Below, in pieces: positions 1-8,004 of a stretch of DNA of 64,000 bases. A program made the translations under genes and the position numbers. Below the pieces are notes generated by a model. That model ran no database searches, had not been told where the DNA came from, and worked only from the letters and a program-made list of their open reading frames with translations. Source of the stretch: Pelagibacterales bacterium SAG-MED29 (GTDB lineage Bacteria; Pseudomonadota; Alphaproteobacteria; Pelagibacterales; Pelagibacteraceae); contig JACWDZ010000003.1 in assembly GCA_014653815.1 (NCBI GenBank), forward strand, positions 1 through 64,000. Direction: 5' to 3'. How positions within the stretch are numbered: position 1 is the stretch's first letter; each line of letters opens with the position of its first letter.

Positions 1-116
1 CTAACATGATGAATTCTAATAAACCTTATTTTCTTGAAGTTAAAGTGGAAAAAGAAGCTAATGTATTTCCAATGATTCCCTCAGGCGCCTCAGTTTCAGA
101 CATTAGATTAGAATAA
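1..116 (+). CDS. ThDP-dependent enzyme, acetolactate synthase large-subunit family (3' end only)
   Basis: Only the last 37 codons are in the window, read in the frame that ends at the TAA just before the next ATG. The tail has the pattern 'NVFPMIPSGASVSD', which resembles the extreme C-terminus of acetolactate synthase large subunits and of related thiamine-diphosphate enzymes found in surface-polysaccharide clusters. The family condenses pyruvate with a 2-oxoacid (or acts on related substrates) in the cytoplasm. An ACT-domain gene follows after 4 bp, as ilvB is followed by ilvN/ilvH. Because FkbM and glycosyltransferase genes come next, this could be a specialised paralogue rather than the housekeeping valine/isoleucine enzyme. 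The catalytic domains lie outside the window, so the precise role cannot be decided. Confidence 0.6.
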   Translation, partial: NMMNSNKPYFLEVKVEKEANVFPMIPSGASVSDIRLE

Positions 117-120
117 AATT

Positions 121-427
121 ATGACAGAAAAAATTAACACATATACTATTTCAATTTATACTGAAAACAATATCGGTTTATTGAACAGAATTTCTGCTAT
201 TTTTTTAAAAAGACATATAAATATAGAAAGTCTAACAACTTCTCAATCTGAAATAGAGAATATTTTTAGATTTGTAATTGTAGTCACTATTTCCGATTCA
301 AAAATTAAAAGAATTATTAACTTTTAAAAACGATAAGTATAATAGATATGTAAAAAAATATTGCACAGCTCGTAAAGATAAAAAAATTAATTATCAGATT
401 ATTTCTGATTACATTTTTAACTCATGA
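121..427 (+). pseudogene. ACT-domain protein (acetolactate synthase small-subunit-like), apparently frameshifted
   Basis: The first 68 codons, up to a TAA at 325-327, encode a good ACT domain of the IlvN/IlvH type ('YTENNIGLLNRISAIF', 'INIESL', 'FRFVIVV'), the regulatory domain that binds branched-chain amino acids. The form looks more like Bacteroidota small subunits than the usual alphaproteobacterial one (impression from memory). The stop falls straight after a run of four T. Removing one T restores an open frame to a TGA at 425-427, which overlaps the ATG of the next gene as ATGA. This coupling suggests the two frames were one gene of about 101 residues. The restored tail (ending 'ISDYIFNS') does not look like the usual IlvN C-terminus, so the gene may be chimeric. 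Alternatives: a genuine short ACT protein, or a sequencing indel. Confidence 0.5.
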
Positions 428-1104
428 TAAAAGAAAAACTTAAGCGTGGAACTTTAATTTACAAGCTTTATTTACACTACCATCTTTTTTTTAGATATAA
501 AATTTTCTATAAAAGAAAAAACTATTCGCAATTTGATGAAGATATTTTTTTAATGGAGTTTTTTAAAAAAAAGAAAAAAGGTAAATTTGTTGATTTAGGA
601 GCATTTCATCCAATTAGATATAATAATACTTACTTGCTTTATAGAAAAGGGTGGGATGGCACAAACATAGATCTAAATCAAACCTCCATTGATATGTTTA
701 ATATAGTGAGAAGCAGGGATAATAATAAATGTGCTTTAATAAGTAACGAGCGAAATAAAAAAAAAACAGTATATTTTGAACATAATTTTAGTGCTGGAAA
801 CTCAATTAATTTAATTAATGATCCACAGAAAACTTTAACGAAAGAAAAAATAATGAACTCCAGCACTTTTGAGGATTTAGTTCATCACAAATTCGATTTT
901 CTAAACATAGATTTAGAAGGTCATGATTATATAGTATTAAAGACTATAGACTTAAAATATTATCAACCAGACTTAATATGTGTAGAAATATTAGAAAACA
1001 GTAAAGATAAAAATAAAATATTTCAATTTATGGAAGATAATAAATTTAAATTAATAAAAGTTTGCAAAGTAAGTCACTTTTTTAAAAATTATGAAAGTCA
1101 TTGA
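424..1104 (+). CDS. FkbM family SAM-dependent methyltransferase
   Basis: A 226-residue protein with the FkbM layout: 'SQFDED' (35-40), the SAM-binding strand-loop 'FVDLGAFHP' (55-63), an acidic strand end 'TNIDLN' (80-85) and the late motif 'FDFLNIDLEGHD' (157-168). FkbM-type enzymes O-methylate sugars or other hydroxyls and in marine bacteria are common in O-antigen and capsule clusters. The start codon overlaps the stop of the upstream frame (ATGA), and the gene overlaps the following glycosyltransferase by 14 bp, so the genes are probably one operon. No signal peptide or membrane segment is seen, so it should act in the cytoplasm. The acceptor sugar cannot be read from sequence. The family call is secure; the surface-glycan role is inferred from context. 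Confidence 0.85.
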   Translation: MIKEKLKRGTLIYKLYLHYHLFFRYKIFYKRKNYSQFDEDIFLMEFFKKKKKGKFVDLGAFHPIRYNNTYLLYRKGWDGTNIDLNQTSIDMFNIVRSRDNNKCALISNERNKKKTVYFEHNFSAGNSINLINDPQKTLTKEKIMNSSTFEDLVHHKFDFLNIDLEGHDYIVLKTIDLKYYQPDLICVEILENSKDKNKIFQFMEDNKFKLIKVCKVSHFFKNYESH

Positions 1105-1912
1105 CTGTTTTAGCTATTTTGATGAAGATCTATTATTAGAAATCAGATTAGCTACTTTATACAATTTCGTTGATAAATTTATTATCTGTGAGGCAACACT
1201 AGACCATGCTGGAAACGAAAAAAAATTAAATTTTGATATAAAAAAATTCAAAAAATATAAGAATAAAATTAGATATATAGTTATAGATGATTTGCCTAAA
1301 GTAGTAAAAAAATTCAAAAAACATTGGCACACAGCACATGCAAGAGATCAATTTCAAAGAAATACATTAATTAGAGGATTATCAGATTGTGACCCCAATG
1401 ATTTAATTATGATATCCGATCTTGATGAAATACCAAACCCAGAAAAAATTTCAAATTTTAAAAAAGAGGACAAATATGTTTGTTTCGTCCAAGGCAATTT
1501 TCTACTTAAGTTTAACTTGTTAAATACATCTGAACCTAAGTGGTATGGAACAAGAATGTGTAGAAAAAAAGATCTAAAATCTCCGCAATGGCTAAGGGAA
1601 ATAAAAGTAAAAAAAATGCCATTTTATAAATTTTATAAACCCAAATTTGATAAATTTATTGAAAATGGTGGGTGGCATTTTAGTTCCGTAAAAAGTGCAG
1701 AAGGAATTTATAAAAAGCTTAATTCTTACTCTGAACAGCAATTTAATAATGAAAAATTTAAAAATATGGAAATAATTAAAAGAAAAATAGATCAAAAAGT
1801 AGATCTTTTTGATAGAAATTATGATTTTAAAGTATTAAAAATTGATAATTCTTTTCCAAAATATATTTATGATAATAAAGAAAAATTAAAAGAACTTTTA
1901 TATGAGAACTAA
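1091..1912 (+). CDS. Glycosyltransferase family 17-like (beta-1,4-N-acetylglucosaminyltransferase-like)
   Basis: A 273-residue protein beginning 'MKVIDCFSYFDE', the typical opening of GT17 proteins, with a glycosyltransferase-type acidic motif 'SDLDEIP' (109-115) and 'GGWHFS' (193-198), both characteristic of this family. Eukaryotic GT17 is the bisecting-GlcNAc transferase. Bacterial and phage relatives occur in surface-glycan islands with unknown sugar specificity. The gene overlaps the FkbM gene by 14 bp and is the last gene before housekeeping genes start, which makes it the probable end of the island operon. There is no signal peptide, so it likely works on the cytoplasmic face. The lysine-rich composition is normal for this A+T-rich genome and is not evidence of transfer by itself. 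Confidence 0.8.
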   Translation: MKVIDCFSYFDEDLLLEIRLATLYNFVDKFIICEATLDHAGNEKKLNFDIKKFKKYKNKIRYIVIDDLPKVVKKFKKHWHTAHARDQFQRNTLIRGLSDCDPNDLIMISDLDEIPNPEKISNFKKEDKYVCFVQGNFLLKFNLLNTSEPKWYGTRMCRKKDLKSPQWLREIKVKKMPFYKFYKPKFDKFIENGGWHFSSVKSAEGIYKKLNSYSEQQFNNEKFKNMEIIKRKIDQKVDLFDRNYDFKVLKIDNSFPKYIYDNKEKLKELLYEN

Positions 1913-1929
1913 AATAAGATATTTTTAAA

Positions 1930-2550
1930 ATGGACGAAAAATTTCCAAATCAAATACCTATATTTCCTCTTTCAGGTGTTATTTATTTTCCTAAAACAAA
2001 TTTACCTTTAAATATTTTTGAAAAAAGATATCTAGATTTGGTAAATGACGCGATTAAAAAAGATAAGTTGATGGGAATGATCCAATCGAGAAAAAGTGAT
2101 AATGAGGTATATAAAATAGGATGTTTAGGAAAGATAAGTGACTTTCAAAAAAGTGCTGATGGAAGAATTTTGATTAATCTTACGGGTCTTACTAGATTCG
2201 AAATTTTAGAGGAACAAAAAAATTTTAAGTCATACCGTGAGTTTAAAGTTAATTACAAAAAATTTATTATGGATCTAAAACCCGAAAAAAAAGAAATTAA
2301 TATCGAGCCTCTTATGGAAAAAGTTAAAATTTTTTTTAAAAAAAGTGGTCTTTTACTAAATTGGAAAGAGTTTGCAAAATTAAGTGAAATACAAAAAATA
2401 AATACTTTATCGATGATAGCTCCTATAACAAACGAAGAAAAACAAAAACTCTTAGAATCTATTTCTCTAGAGGAAAAAGTTAAGGTCTTAATAAATATAG
2501 TTAACTTTTATCTACACGAAGTAGATTTTAACAATCAAACATTACAGTAA
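1930..2550 (+). CDS. LON peptidase substrate-binding (N-terminal) domain protein
   Basis: A 206-residue stand-alone LON substrate-binding domain (the COG2802 type). The N-terminus has 'IFPLSGVIYFPKTNLPLNIF' followed by 'EKRYLDLV', matching the start of Lon proteases, but there is no AAA+ or serine peptidase part, as is normal for this family. The biochemical role is not established; it is presumed to bind unfolded or specific proteins. In alphaproteobacteria such genes often sit beside thioredoxin-like genes, which I do not see here. It starts 17 bp after the glycosyltransferase and converges on rho with 4 bp between stop codons, so there is no room for a terminator. Confidence 0.85.
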   Translation: MDEKFPNQIPIFPLSGVIYFPKTNLPLNIFEKRYLDLVNDAIKKDKLMGMIQSRKSDNEVYKIGCLGKISDFQKSADGRILINLTGLTRFEILEEQKNFKSYREFKVNYKKFIMDLKPEKKEINIEPLMEKVKIFFKKSGLLLNWKEFAKLSEIQKINTLSMIAPITNEEKQKLLESISLEEKVKVLINIVNFYLHEVDFNNQTLQ

Positions 2551-2554
2551 ATTT

Positions 2555-3829
2555 TTAGTTAGCAGATTTATTCATTGAGTCGAAAAAATCAGAATTATTC
2601 TTAGTATTCTTTAATTTTGAAATTAAAAATTCTATTCCGTCCATTGTTCCCATGGGACTAATAATTCTTCTAAGAACATTCATTTTTGATAAATCATCTT
2701 TTTCAAACAGCAATTCTTCTCTTCTTGTTCCTGATCTCGTTATATCTAGAGCAGGATAAATTCTCTTATCAGCAACTTTTCTGTCCAGTATAAGTTCAGA
2801 ATTGCCTGTCCCTTTAAATTCTTCAAAAATAACTTCATCCATTCTGCTGCCTGTATCAATTAATGCGGTTGAGATAATAGTTAATGATCCGCCTTCTTCA
2901 ACATTTCTCGCCGCACCAAAAAACCTTTTTGGTCTTTGAAGTGCATTAGCATCAACACCACCTGTTAAAACTTTACCTGAGCTAGGTATTACAGCATTAT
3001 AAGCTCTTCCTAATCTTGTTATAGAGTCTAATAGAATCACAACATCTTTTTTATGTTCTACTAATCTTTTTGCTTTTTCTATAACCATCTCGGCCACCGC
3101 AACGTGTCTTGATGCGGGTTCATCAAATGTAGAAGCAACGACTTCCCCTTTAACTGATCTTTGCATATCAGTTACCTCCTCTGGTCTTTCGTCGATTAAC
3201 AAAACCATCAAATAACATTCGGGATGATTTGCAGTTATAGATTGAGCTATATTCTGGAGAATAATTGTTTTACCTGCTCTAGGAGGAGATACAATTAATG
3301 ATCTTTGTCCTTTCCCAATTGGACTAACTAAATCAATTAGCCGAGCTGTATTGTCAGGTTTTTTTTCTGCTTTTGTAGACTCAACCTCTAATTTGATTCT
3401 TTCATTTGGATACAGTGGAGTTAAGTTGTCAAAAGCAATCTTATTTTTTCCTTTTTCTGGATCATCAAAATTAATTTTATTCACTTTTAGCAATGCAAAA
3501 TATCTTTCAGCATCTTTAGGGCCTCTAATCTCACCTTCAACGGAATCACCTGTCCTTAAACCAAATTTTCTTATTTGACTTGGACTAACGTATATATCAT
3601 CTGGACCAGGTAAATAGTTAGACTCTATAGCTCTTAAGAATCCAAAACCATCTTGTAATACTTCTAAGACTCCAGTAGCTTTTATTTGTTCATTTTTTTC
3701 TGCAAGTTTTTTCAGTATAGCAAATAATATTTCTTGCTTTCTTAAAGTACTTGGATTTTCAATGCCAAGTTTCTCGGCTTCATTGATAAGTTCTGCAGGA
3801 TTTTTTTGCTTTAGTTCTTGTAAGTTCAT
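2555..3829 (-). CDS. rho: Transcription termination factor Rho
   Basis: A 424-residue protein with the full Rho architecture: the N-terminal helical domain, the cold-shock-like RNA-binding domain ('[20 protein letters not shown]', 61-80), the hexameric ATPase with Walker A 'PPRAGKT' (182-188) and Walker B '[10 protein letters not shown]' (about 263-272), and the R-loop region near '[20 protein letters not shown]'. The length is normal. It acts on nascent RNA to release RNA polymerase. It lies directly upstream of the heme genes on the same strand as hemE-hemH-hemJ, a common alphaproteobacterial arrangement near the origin. An inverted repeat sits in the short leader between hemJ and rho. Rho may matter unusually here because very few intrinsic terminators are visible. 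Confidence 0.98.
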   Translation of the reverse strand: MNLQELKQKNPAELINEAEKLGIENPSTLRKQEILFAILKKLAEKNEQIKATGVLEVLQDGFGFLRAIESNYLPGPDDIYVSPSQIRKFGLRTGDSVEGEIRGPKDAERYFALLKVNKINFDDPEKGKNKIAFDNLTPLYPNERIKLEVESTKAEKKPDNTARLIDLVSPIGKGQRSLIVSPPRAGKTIILQNIAQSITANHPECYLMVLLIDERPEEVTDMQRSVKGEVVASTFDEPASRHVAVAEMVIEKAKRLVEHKKDVVILLDSITRLGRAYNAVIPSSGKVLTGGVDANALQRPKRFFGAARNVEEGGSLTIISTALIDTGSRMDEVIFEEFKGTGNSELILDRKVADKRIYPALDITRSGTRREELLFEKDDLSKMNVLRRIISPMGTMDGIEFLISKLKNTKNNSDFFDSMNKSAN

Positions 3830-3865
3830 GTGATTATTGTTGATTAAAGGAATGTGATAAAAATA

Positions 3866-3895
3866 TAGGGGTTTTTAAAAAAAATTCAACCCCTA
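3866..3895 (-). terminator. Inverted repeat between hemJ and rho, possible terminator or leader hairpin
   Basis: On the minus strand the arms TAGGGGTT and AACCCCTA form a perfect 8-bp stem around a 14-nt A/T loop. The repeat begins 2 nt downstream of the hemJ stop codon and is followed by TATTTTTATC, a modest T-rich tract. It could end hemE-hemH-hemJ transcription or attenuate read-through into rho. It is one of few G/C-containing hairpins in the window. The T-tract is short, so termination efficiency is uncertain. Confidence 0.4.
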
Positions 3896-3896
3896 A

Positions 3897-4328
3897 TTAT
3901 AAAGGTTTAAATATAGCAACAAATATAACTACAATTAGTATAAGTGTAGGTATTTCGTTATATATCCTGAAGAATTTAGAGGTTTTCTGGTTACTGTCTA
4001 TTGCAAAATCGTTAAGATATTTACCTAAAGTGAAGTGATAAAAGGTCAAAATAATTACTGCTATAATCTTTACCTGCATCCATAGTTCGGAAAAAACTGA
4101 AAAACCAAGGCTATGTATTAAAAGAATTCCAAAAAGCCATGATAGCAGCATAGCGGGCATCATTATGAAATTATAAAGCTTTCTTTCCATAGTTTTAAAA
4201 ACTGTTTTCTGCGAATTATCATTAGCTTCAGCGTGATAAACAAATATTCTTGGTAGGTATAGAAGTCCTGCCATCCAAGATATAACTGAAATTAAATGTA
4301 GAGATTTAAATAATAAATATAAATTCAT
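3897..4328 (-). CDS. hemJ: Protoporphyrinogen IX oxidase HemJ
   Basis: A 143-residue integral membrane protein with four hydrophobic segments and the HemJ signature: a conserved His near residue 11 ('LFKSLHLISVISWMAGLLYL'), 'PRIFVYHAE', and a later 'MQVKIIAVIILTFYH' segment carrying the conserved Lys. HemJ oxidises protoporphyrinogen IX to protoporphyrin IX in the cytoplasmic membrane and replaces HemG/HemY in most alphaproteobacteria. It lies 1 bp after the hemH stop, so hemE-hemH-hemJ form a compact late-heme operon supplying the oxidase product (HemJ) to ferrochelatase (HemH). Length and composition are normal. Confidence 0.92.
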   Translation of the reverse strand: MNLYLLFKSLHLISVISWMAGLLYLPRIFVYHAEANDNSQKTVFKTMERKLYNFIMMPAMLLSWLFGILLIHSLGFSVFSELWMQVKIIAVIILTFYHFTLGKYLNDFAIDSNQKTSKFFRIYNEIPTLILIVVIFVAIFKPL

Positions 4329-4329
4329 T

Positions 4330-5322
4330 TTATAAATGCTTTGTAACTAGCTTTTCAAACAATTTAATATGATCTAAACTATCATTTAAACAGGGAATCA
4401 AATCAAAATTTTCTCCGCCATTTTTTAAAAAACTTTCTTTACCTTGAATATTTATTTCCTCTAAAGTTTCAACACAGTCTGATGCAAAACCTGGACAAAT
4501 GACTAGTAAATTTTTTGTTCCATTCTTAGGCAAATTTTCTAAAGTTTTATCTGTATAGGGGGTTAACCATTCTTGTGGTCCGAATCTTGATTGAAAAGTT
4601 GTTTGAATTTCTATTTTATTAAACTTCTCTTTCATCAATCTTGTTGTTTTATGGCAGTAACAATGATACGGGTCGCCCTTGTCAAAATAAGATTTAGGAA
4701 TTCCATGATATGAAGAAATTATTAAATCAGGCTTCCAACTTATTTCTTTAATTTTTCTCTCTATACTAGTTATCAAAGCGTCGATATATAATGGCTCGCT
4801 TTCATAGTGAGGAATAATCTGAAGACTTGGCTGCCATCTCATCCCCATTAAAGATCTGTAGACTTCGTCACAAACTGTTGCTGTAGTAGCTGCTGCATAT
4901 TGAGGATATAAAGGTAAAACAACTATATTTTCACATCCTTGTTTTTTAAGTGTTTCTAATCGGGATTTTATGCTTGGATTTCCATATCTCATGGCGAAAT
5001 CTACGACTATTTTTTCATTAGCAATTCTTTCTTTAAGTTTATTAGCTTGGCTTCTTGTGAAAAACAGCAAGGGGGACTCATTACTTTCTTTCCTCCAAAT
5101 CTTTTTATAAGCATGTGCTGTTTTTGAGGGCCTAAAAGTAAGAATGAATAAATTTAAAATTATTCTCCAAACAAAAGGGTTTACTTCTATAACTCTTTTA
5201 TCTGATAAAAATTCTTTCAAATATTTTCTAATATCCCACCAACTTGTTGAATCAGGGGTGCCAAGATTTATTAGCAAAACACCTATCTTTCCAAATTTAA
5301 CATCGGGATGGTCATTGTTCAT
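4330..5322 (-). CDS. hemH: Ferrochelatase
   Basis: A 330-residue protein that inserts Fe2+ into protoporphyrin IX, the last step of protoheme synthesis. Visible family features are the N-terminal 'GVLLINLGTPDS' with 'IRKYLKEFLSDKRVIE', the active-site segment 'SYHGIP' with 'DPYHCYCHKT' at about 205-225 (including the conserved His), and 'CPGFASDCVETLEEI' near the C-terminus with its invariant Glu. It starts by overlapping the hemE stop (ATGA) and ends just before hemJ. It is probably peripheral to the membrane. Length and motifs are those of ordinary bacterial ferrochelatases, with nothing missing. Confidence 0.97.
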   Translation of the reverse strand: MNNDHPDVKFGKIGVLLINLGTPDSTSWWDIRKYLKEFLSDKRVIEVNPFVWRIILNLFILTFRPSKTAHAYKKIWRKESNESPLLFFTRSQANKLKERIANEKIVVDFAMRYGNPSIKSRLETLKKQGCENIVVLPLYPQYAAATTATVCDEVYRSLMGMRWQPSLQIIPHYESEPLYIDALITSIERKIKEISWKPDLIISSYHGIPKSYFDKGDPYHCYCHKTTRLMKEKFNKIEIQTTFQSRFGPQEWLTPYTDKTLENLPKNGTKNLLVICPGFASDCVETLEEINIQGKESFLKNGGENFDLIPCLNDSLDHIKLFEKLVTKHL

Positions 5323-6329
5323 TGGTGGTTCCTATAAAATTCAATTAATTTCCTTACTCTATCAGGATCTGTTTCTGGAAGTAAACCATGACCCAAGTTA
5401 AAAACATAAGGGATATCTTTAAATGTATTAATGTATTTCGTCGCCCCCTCCAACATTTCTTTCTCACTTTTTAATAATTTTTTTGGATCCAACCCACCTT
5501 GAATTGTTGTGCCTCTCAAATTATTTTTTGCCCACAAGGGATCTATATCATAATCTATATTTATTCCATTCGGTTTTACTATCTCATTGAAGTCTTTATA
5601 TTTTTCTTTAATACCTCTAGGAAAACAAATACTAGGAATTTTTTCTCTTTTACAAAACTCAACTATTTTTGCATTTGGTATAAAACAATAATCTTTAATA
5701 TTATTATGAGGTATTATTCCAGCCCACGAATCAAATATTTGAATAACATCAGCTCCTGCACTTATTTGATTATGTATATGAATACACAAAAATTTAATCA
5801 ATCTACTTAAAATTTTATTTATATCTAAGTCTTTTTTTTTTAATTTATTAAAATCTATCTCAAACTTATTTTTTTTAATATTAAGCATGTAAACTAATAG
5901 TGTCCAAGGAGCTCCTATAAAAGCTATTAAAGATTTATCTCTATCTAAACTTTTTCTTGTTATTTCAATTGCTTTATAAACTGGTTTTAATTTTTTTGAG
6001 AATTCTTTTTCACTATTTTCTAAAAACTTTTCTATATTAAATTCACTAAGTTCTGGTCCTAGATCTTTAATAAATTTTACATCTTGTCCTAAAGCATATG
6101 GTACCATTAAAATGTCTGAAAAAATTATTGCTGAATCTAGATTAAATCTTTTTATGGGTTGTAATGTTATTTTGGAACTTAACTCACTGTTTAAACAAAG
6201 ATTAATAAAATTTTGATTTTGACTTCTAATTTCACGAAATTCAGGCAGGTAACGCCCAGCTTGTCTCATAAACCAGACTGACTTACAAGATATATCTTTA
6301 CTGACTAAAATTTTTCTAAGAGTACTCAT
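5319..6329 (-). CDS. hemE: Uroporphyrinogen III decarboxylase
   Basis: A 336-residue enzyme that converts uroporphyrinogen III to coproporphyrinogen III. The N-terminal signature 'VWFMRQAGRYLPEFRE' (about 18-33) is present, followed by 'AIIFSDILMVPYALG', 'PWTLLVYM' and the C-terminal 'GGLDP' and 'FNLGHGLLPETDPD' segments. It heads the hemE-hemH-hemJ operon and overlaps hemH by 4 bp. Its start codon faces the long AT-rich gap proposed as the replication origin, the same relation hemE has to the origin in Caulobacter. The promoter must lie in that gap, but I could not single one out. Confidence 0.97.
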   Translation of the reverse strand: MSTLRKILVSKDISCKSVWFMRQAGRYLPEFREIRSQNQNFINLCLNSELSSKITLQPIKRFNLDSAIIFSDILMVPYALGQDVKFIKDLGPELSEFNIEKFLENSEKEFSKKLKPVYKAIEITRKSLDRDKSLIAFIGAPWTLLVYMLNIKKNKFEIDFNKLKKKDLDINKILSRLIKFLCIHIHNQISAGADVIQIFDSWAGIIPHNNIKDYCFIPNAKIVEFCKREKIPSICFPRGIKEKYKDFNEIVKPNGINIDYDIDPLWAKNNLRGTTIQGGLDPKKLLKSEKEMLEGATKYINTFKDIPYVFNLGHGLLPETDPDRVRKLIEFYRNHQ

Positions 6330-6601
6330 TTATATAATTTAGATTTATAATTATAGATTCCCTATTAGGTCTTGTTAGTTATTAATATAACTATTTATAC
6401 ATATTTTATACAATCCAATTTTAATAAATTGTCTGATTAATGTTATATATTTAATTATTTTACAAAATTATAAACAAATATAGAATTATAATATCAACAC
6501 CTAACAAAATGTTAAAATAATGTTAATTATTGTTAATGTTTTTGTATGAGATTTATAAATAATGAAAAAGATTGTTTTATTAAACAATTGTTAACAGACA
6601 T
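6330..6601. other. Putative chromosomal replication origin (oriC) region
   Basis: This is the longest non-coding stretch of the window and is extremely A+T-rich. It lies between hemE and the PPDK-regulator/maf/aroE/coaE/dnaQ/secB genes, the same junction that holds the Caulobacter origin; Rickettsia origins are also next to hemE. Visible elements: three direct TGTTAA repeats at 6510, 6521 and 6531, spaced 11 and 10 bp (one helical turn); a perfect CtrA-type half-site pair TTAA-N7-TTAA (6512-6526); palindromes AACAATTGTT (6582-6591) and TGTTAACA (6589-6596); and weak DnaA-box-like nonamers TTATACATA (6395-6403) and TTATAAACA (about 6468), each 7 of 9 to TTATCCACA. No canonical DnaA box is seen and dnaA is not in the window. 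The origin call rests mainly on synteny. Confidence 0.5.
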
Positions 6602-7423
6602 ATGAACGAAAAATACAATGTATATCTAGTATCTGATTCAACTGGTGAGACACTAGACAGAATTTTCTTATCTCTTAAATCTCAGTTCTCTAATTTTGAA
6701 TATGAAAAAAAAGAGTTTGCTTTTGTAAGAACAGAACAACAAATTAATAAGATAATAAAAGAATGTTCCAAATTACAAAATTCTATAATTTTATATACTA
6801 TTGTTGAAACAAAGTTAGCTAAATATATTTCAGATTCTAGTGAGAAAAACAAAGTCCCATGTTTTAATATATTAGGAAATTTAATTTTGAATTTTTCTAA
6901 ACTTTTAAATCAGAAAGCAATTTATAAACCTAGCGCTCAACATGTGCTAGATGAAGAATATTATAAGAGAATTGAAGCCATTCAATTTACTATGTCACAT
7001 GATGATGGAAAAAAGTTAGATGATGTTGCTGAAGCCGATATAGTGCTTTTAGGAGTTAGCAGAACTAGCAAAACACCAACCTCTATGTATTTAGCAAACA
7101 GAGGATATAAAACTGCCAACATTCCTCTTGTGATGGATCAAAAGATTCCGGAAGATTTAAAATCTAACAAAAACAAAACATGTATAATTGGACTAGTAAC
7201 TGATCCCGAGAGACTAGCTGATGTTAGAAGGAATAGAGTCACAATGATGAAAGAAACAAACATTAAAGAGTACACCGATCTTAAAATTATAAAAGAAGAA
7301 ATTGACAGATCTAAAAAACTTTTTAAAAAATATGGATGGCCAACCATTGATGTGACTCGAAAATCAGTAGAAGAAAGTGCAGCTTCTATATTAAAAATTT
7401 TTGAAATACAAAAAAATAAATGA
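6602..7423 (+). CDS. Pyruvate,phosphate dikinase / PEP synthase regulatory protein (DUF299)
   Basis: A 273-residue bifunctional kinase/phosphorylase of the DUF299 family. It controls PPDK or PEP synthase by ADP-dependent phosphorylation and Pi-dependent dephosphorylation of a Thr. The N-terminal 'YLVSDSTGETL' (8-18) and the P-loop-like 'GVSRTSKTP' (151-159) are the diagnostic motifs. It is the first gene to the right of the putative origin, equivalent to the first gene of the Caulobacter chromosome, and its stop overlaps the maf start (ATGA), so it begins a run of five overlapping genes. Alphaproteobacterial members usually pair with PPDK; the target gene is not in this window, so which one is regulated remains inference. 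Confidence 0.93.
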   Translation: MNEKYNVYLVSDSTGETLDRIFLSLKSQFSNFEYEKKEFAFVRTEQQINKIIKECSKLQNSIILYTIVETKLAKYISDSSEKNKVPCFNILGNLILNFSKLLNQKAIYKPSAQHVLDEEYYKRIEAIQFTMSHDDGKKLDDVAEADIVLLGVSRTSKTPTSMYLANRGYKTANIPLVMDQKIPEDLKSNKNKTCIIGLVTDPERLADVRRNRVTMMKETNIKEYTDLKIIKEEIDRSKKLFKKYGWPTIDVTRKSVEESAASILKIFEIQKNK

Positions 7424-8004
7424 AAATAATATTAGCTTCCAAAAGCAACGTGAGAAAGCAAATTCTAGAAAAAAATAATATTAGTTCAGAAGTTATTGTT
7501 TCAAATGTAGACGAAGATGAGGCTAAAAAATCATTATTAATGGAAGGAGCTACCCCATTAATTATATCTAAGAATTTAGCAGAACTTAAATCTATAAAAG
7601 TTAGCAGACAAAACCCAGATCGTCTTGTGTTAGGCGCTGATAGTGTTGTCTCATTAGATAATAAACTAATTAATAAACCTAGATCTAGAGAAGAAGCCTT
7701 GAAGATCCTGAAAAAATTAAATAATTCAAAACATTATCTTATCAGCTCTGTCTGTATTTCTAAAAATGGAGCAATGATTTGGAATCATACTGAAACATCC
7801 GAATTAAAAATGAAAAATTTTAAGGATGAAGAGCTAGAAAAATACCTAGAAAAGATAAAAACAGAGATATTATTAGCTTATGGAGTATACCAAGTAGAAG
7901 CCGATGGTTTAAATCTTTTTGAGTATATTAAAGGTGATCACGACTCTATTATGGGTTTGCCTATTAAACAAATAATGAATTATATTAAAAAATACAATCA
8001 ATGA
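7420..8004 (+). CDS. maf: Maf-family nucleoside triphosphate pyrophosphatase
   Basis: A 194-residue protein with the Maf signature 'LASKSNVRKQIL' at the N-terminus, the conserved 'LGADSVVSLDNK' loop and a C-terminal 'GDHDSIMGLPI' segment. Maf proteins hydrolyse dTTP/UTP or modified nucleotides to monophosphates and were first noticed as septum-formation inhibitors. It overlaps both neighbours by 4 bp (ATGA) and lies in the conserved order PPDK regulator-maf-aroE-coaE-dnaQ. Substrate subclass (YhdE-like versus YceF-like) cannot be set confidently from the sequence. Confidence 0.92.
   Translation: MKIILASKSNVRKQILEKNNISSEVIVSNVDEDEAKKSLLMEGATPLIISKNLAELKSIKVSRQNPDRLVLGADSVVSLDNKLINKPRSREEALKILKKLNNSKHYLISSVCISKNGAMIWNHTETSELKMKNFKDEELEKYLEKIKTEILLAYGVYQVEADGLNLFEYIKGDHDSIMGLPIKQIMNYIKKYNQ

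Noticed and set aside
5499-5810. Plus-strand open frame antisense to hemE (about 100 codons)
   Set aside because: It runs opposite a fully conserved hemE, is dominated by Ile/Tyr/Phe typical of antisense A+T-rich sequence, and has no recognisable motif.
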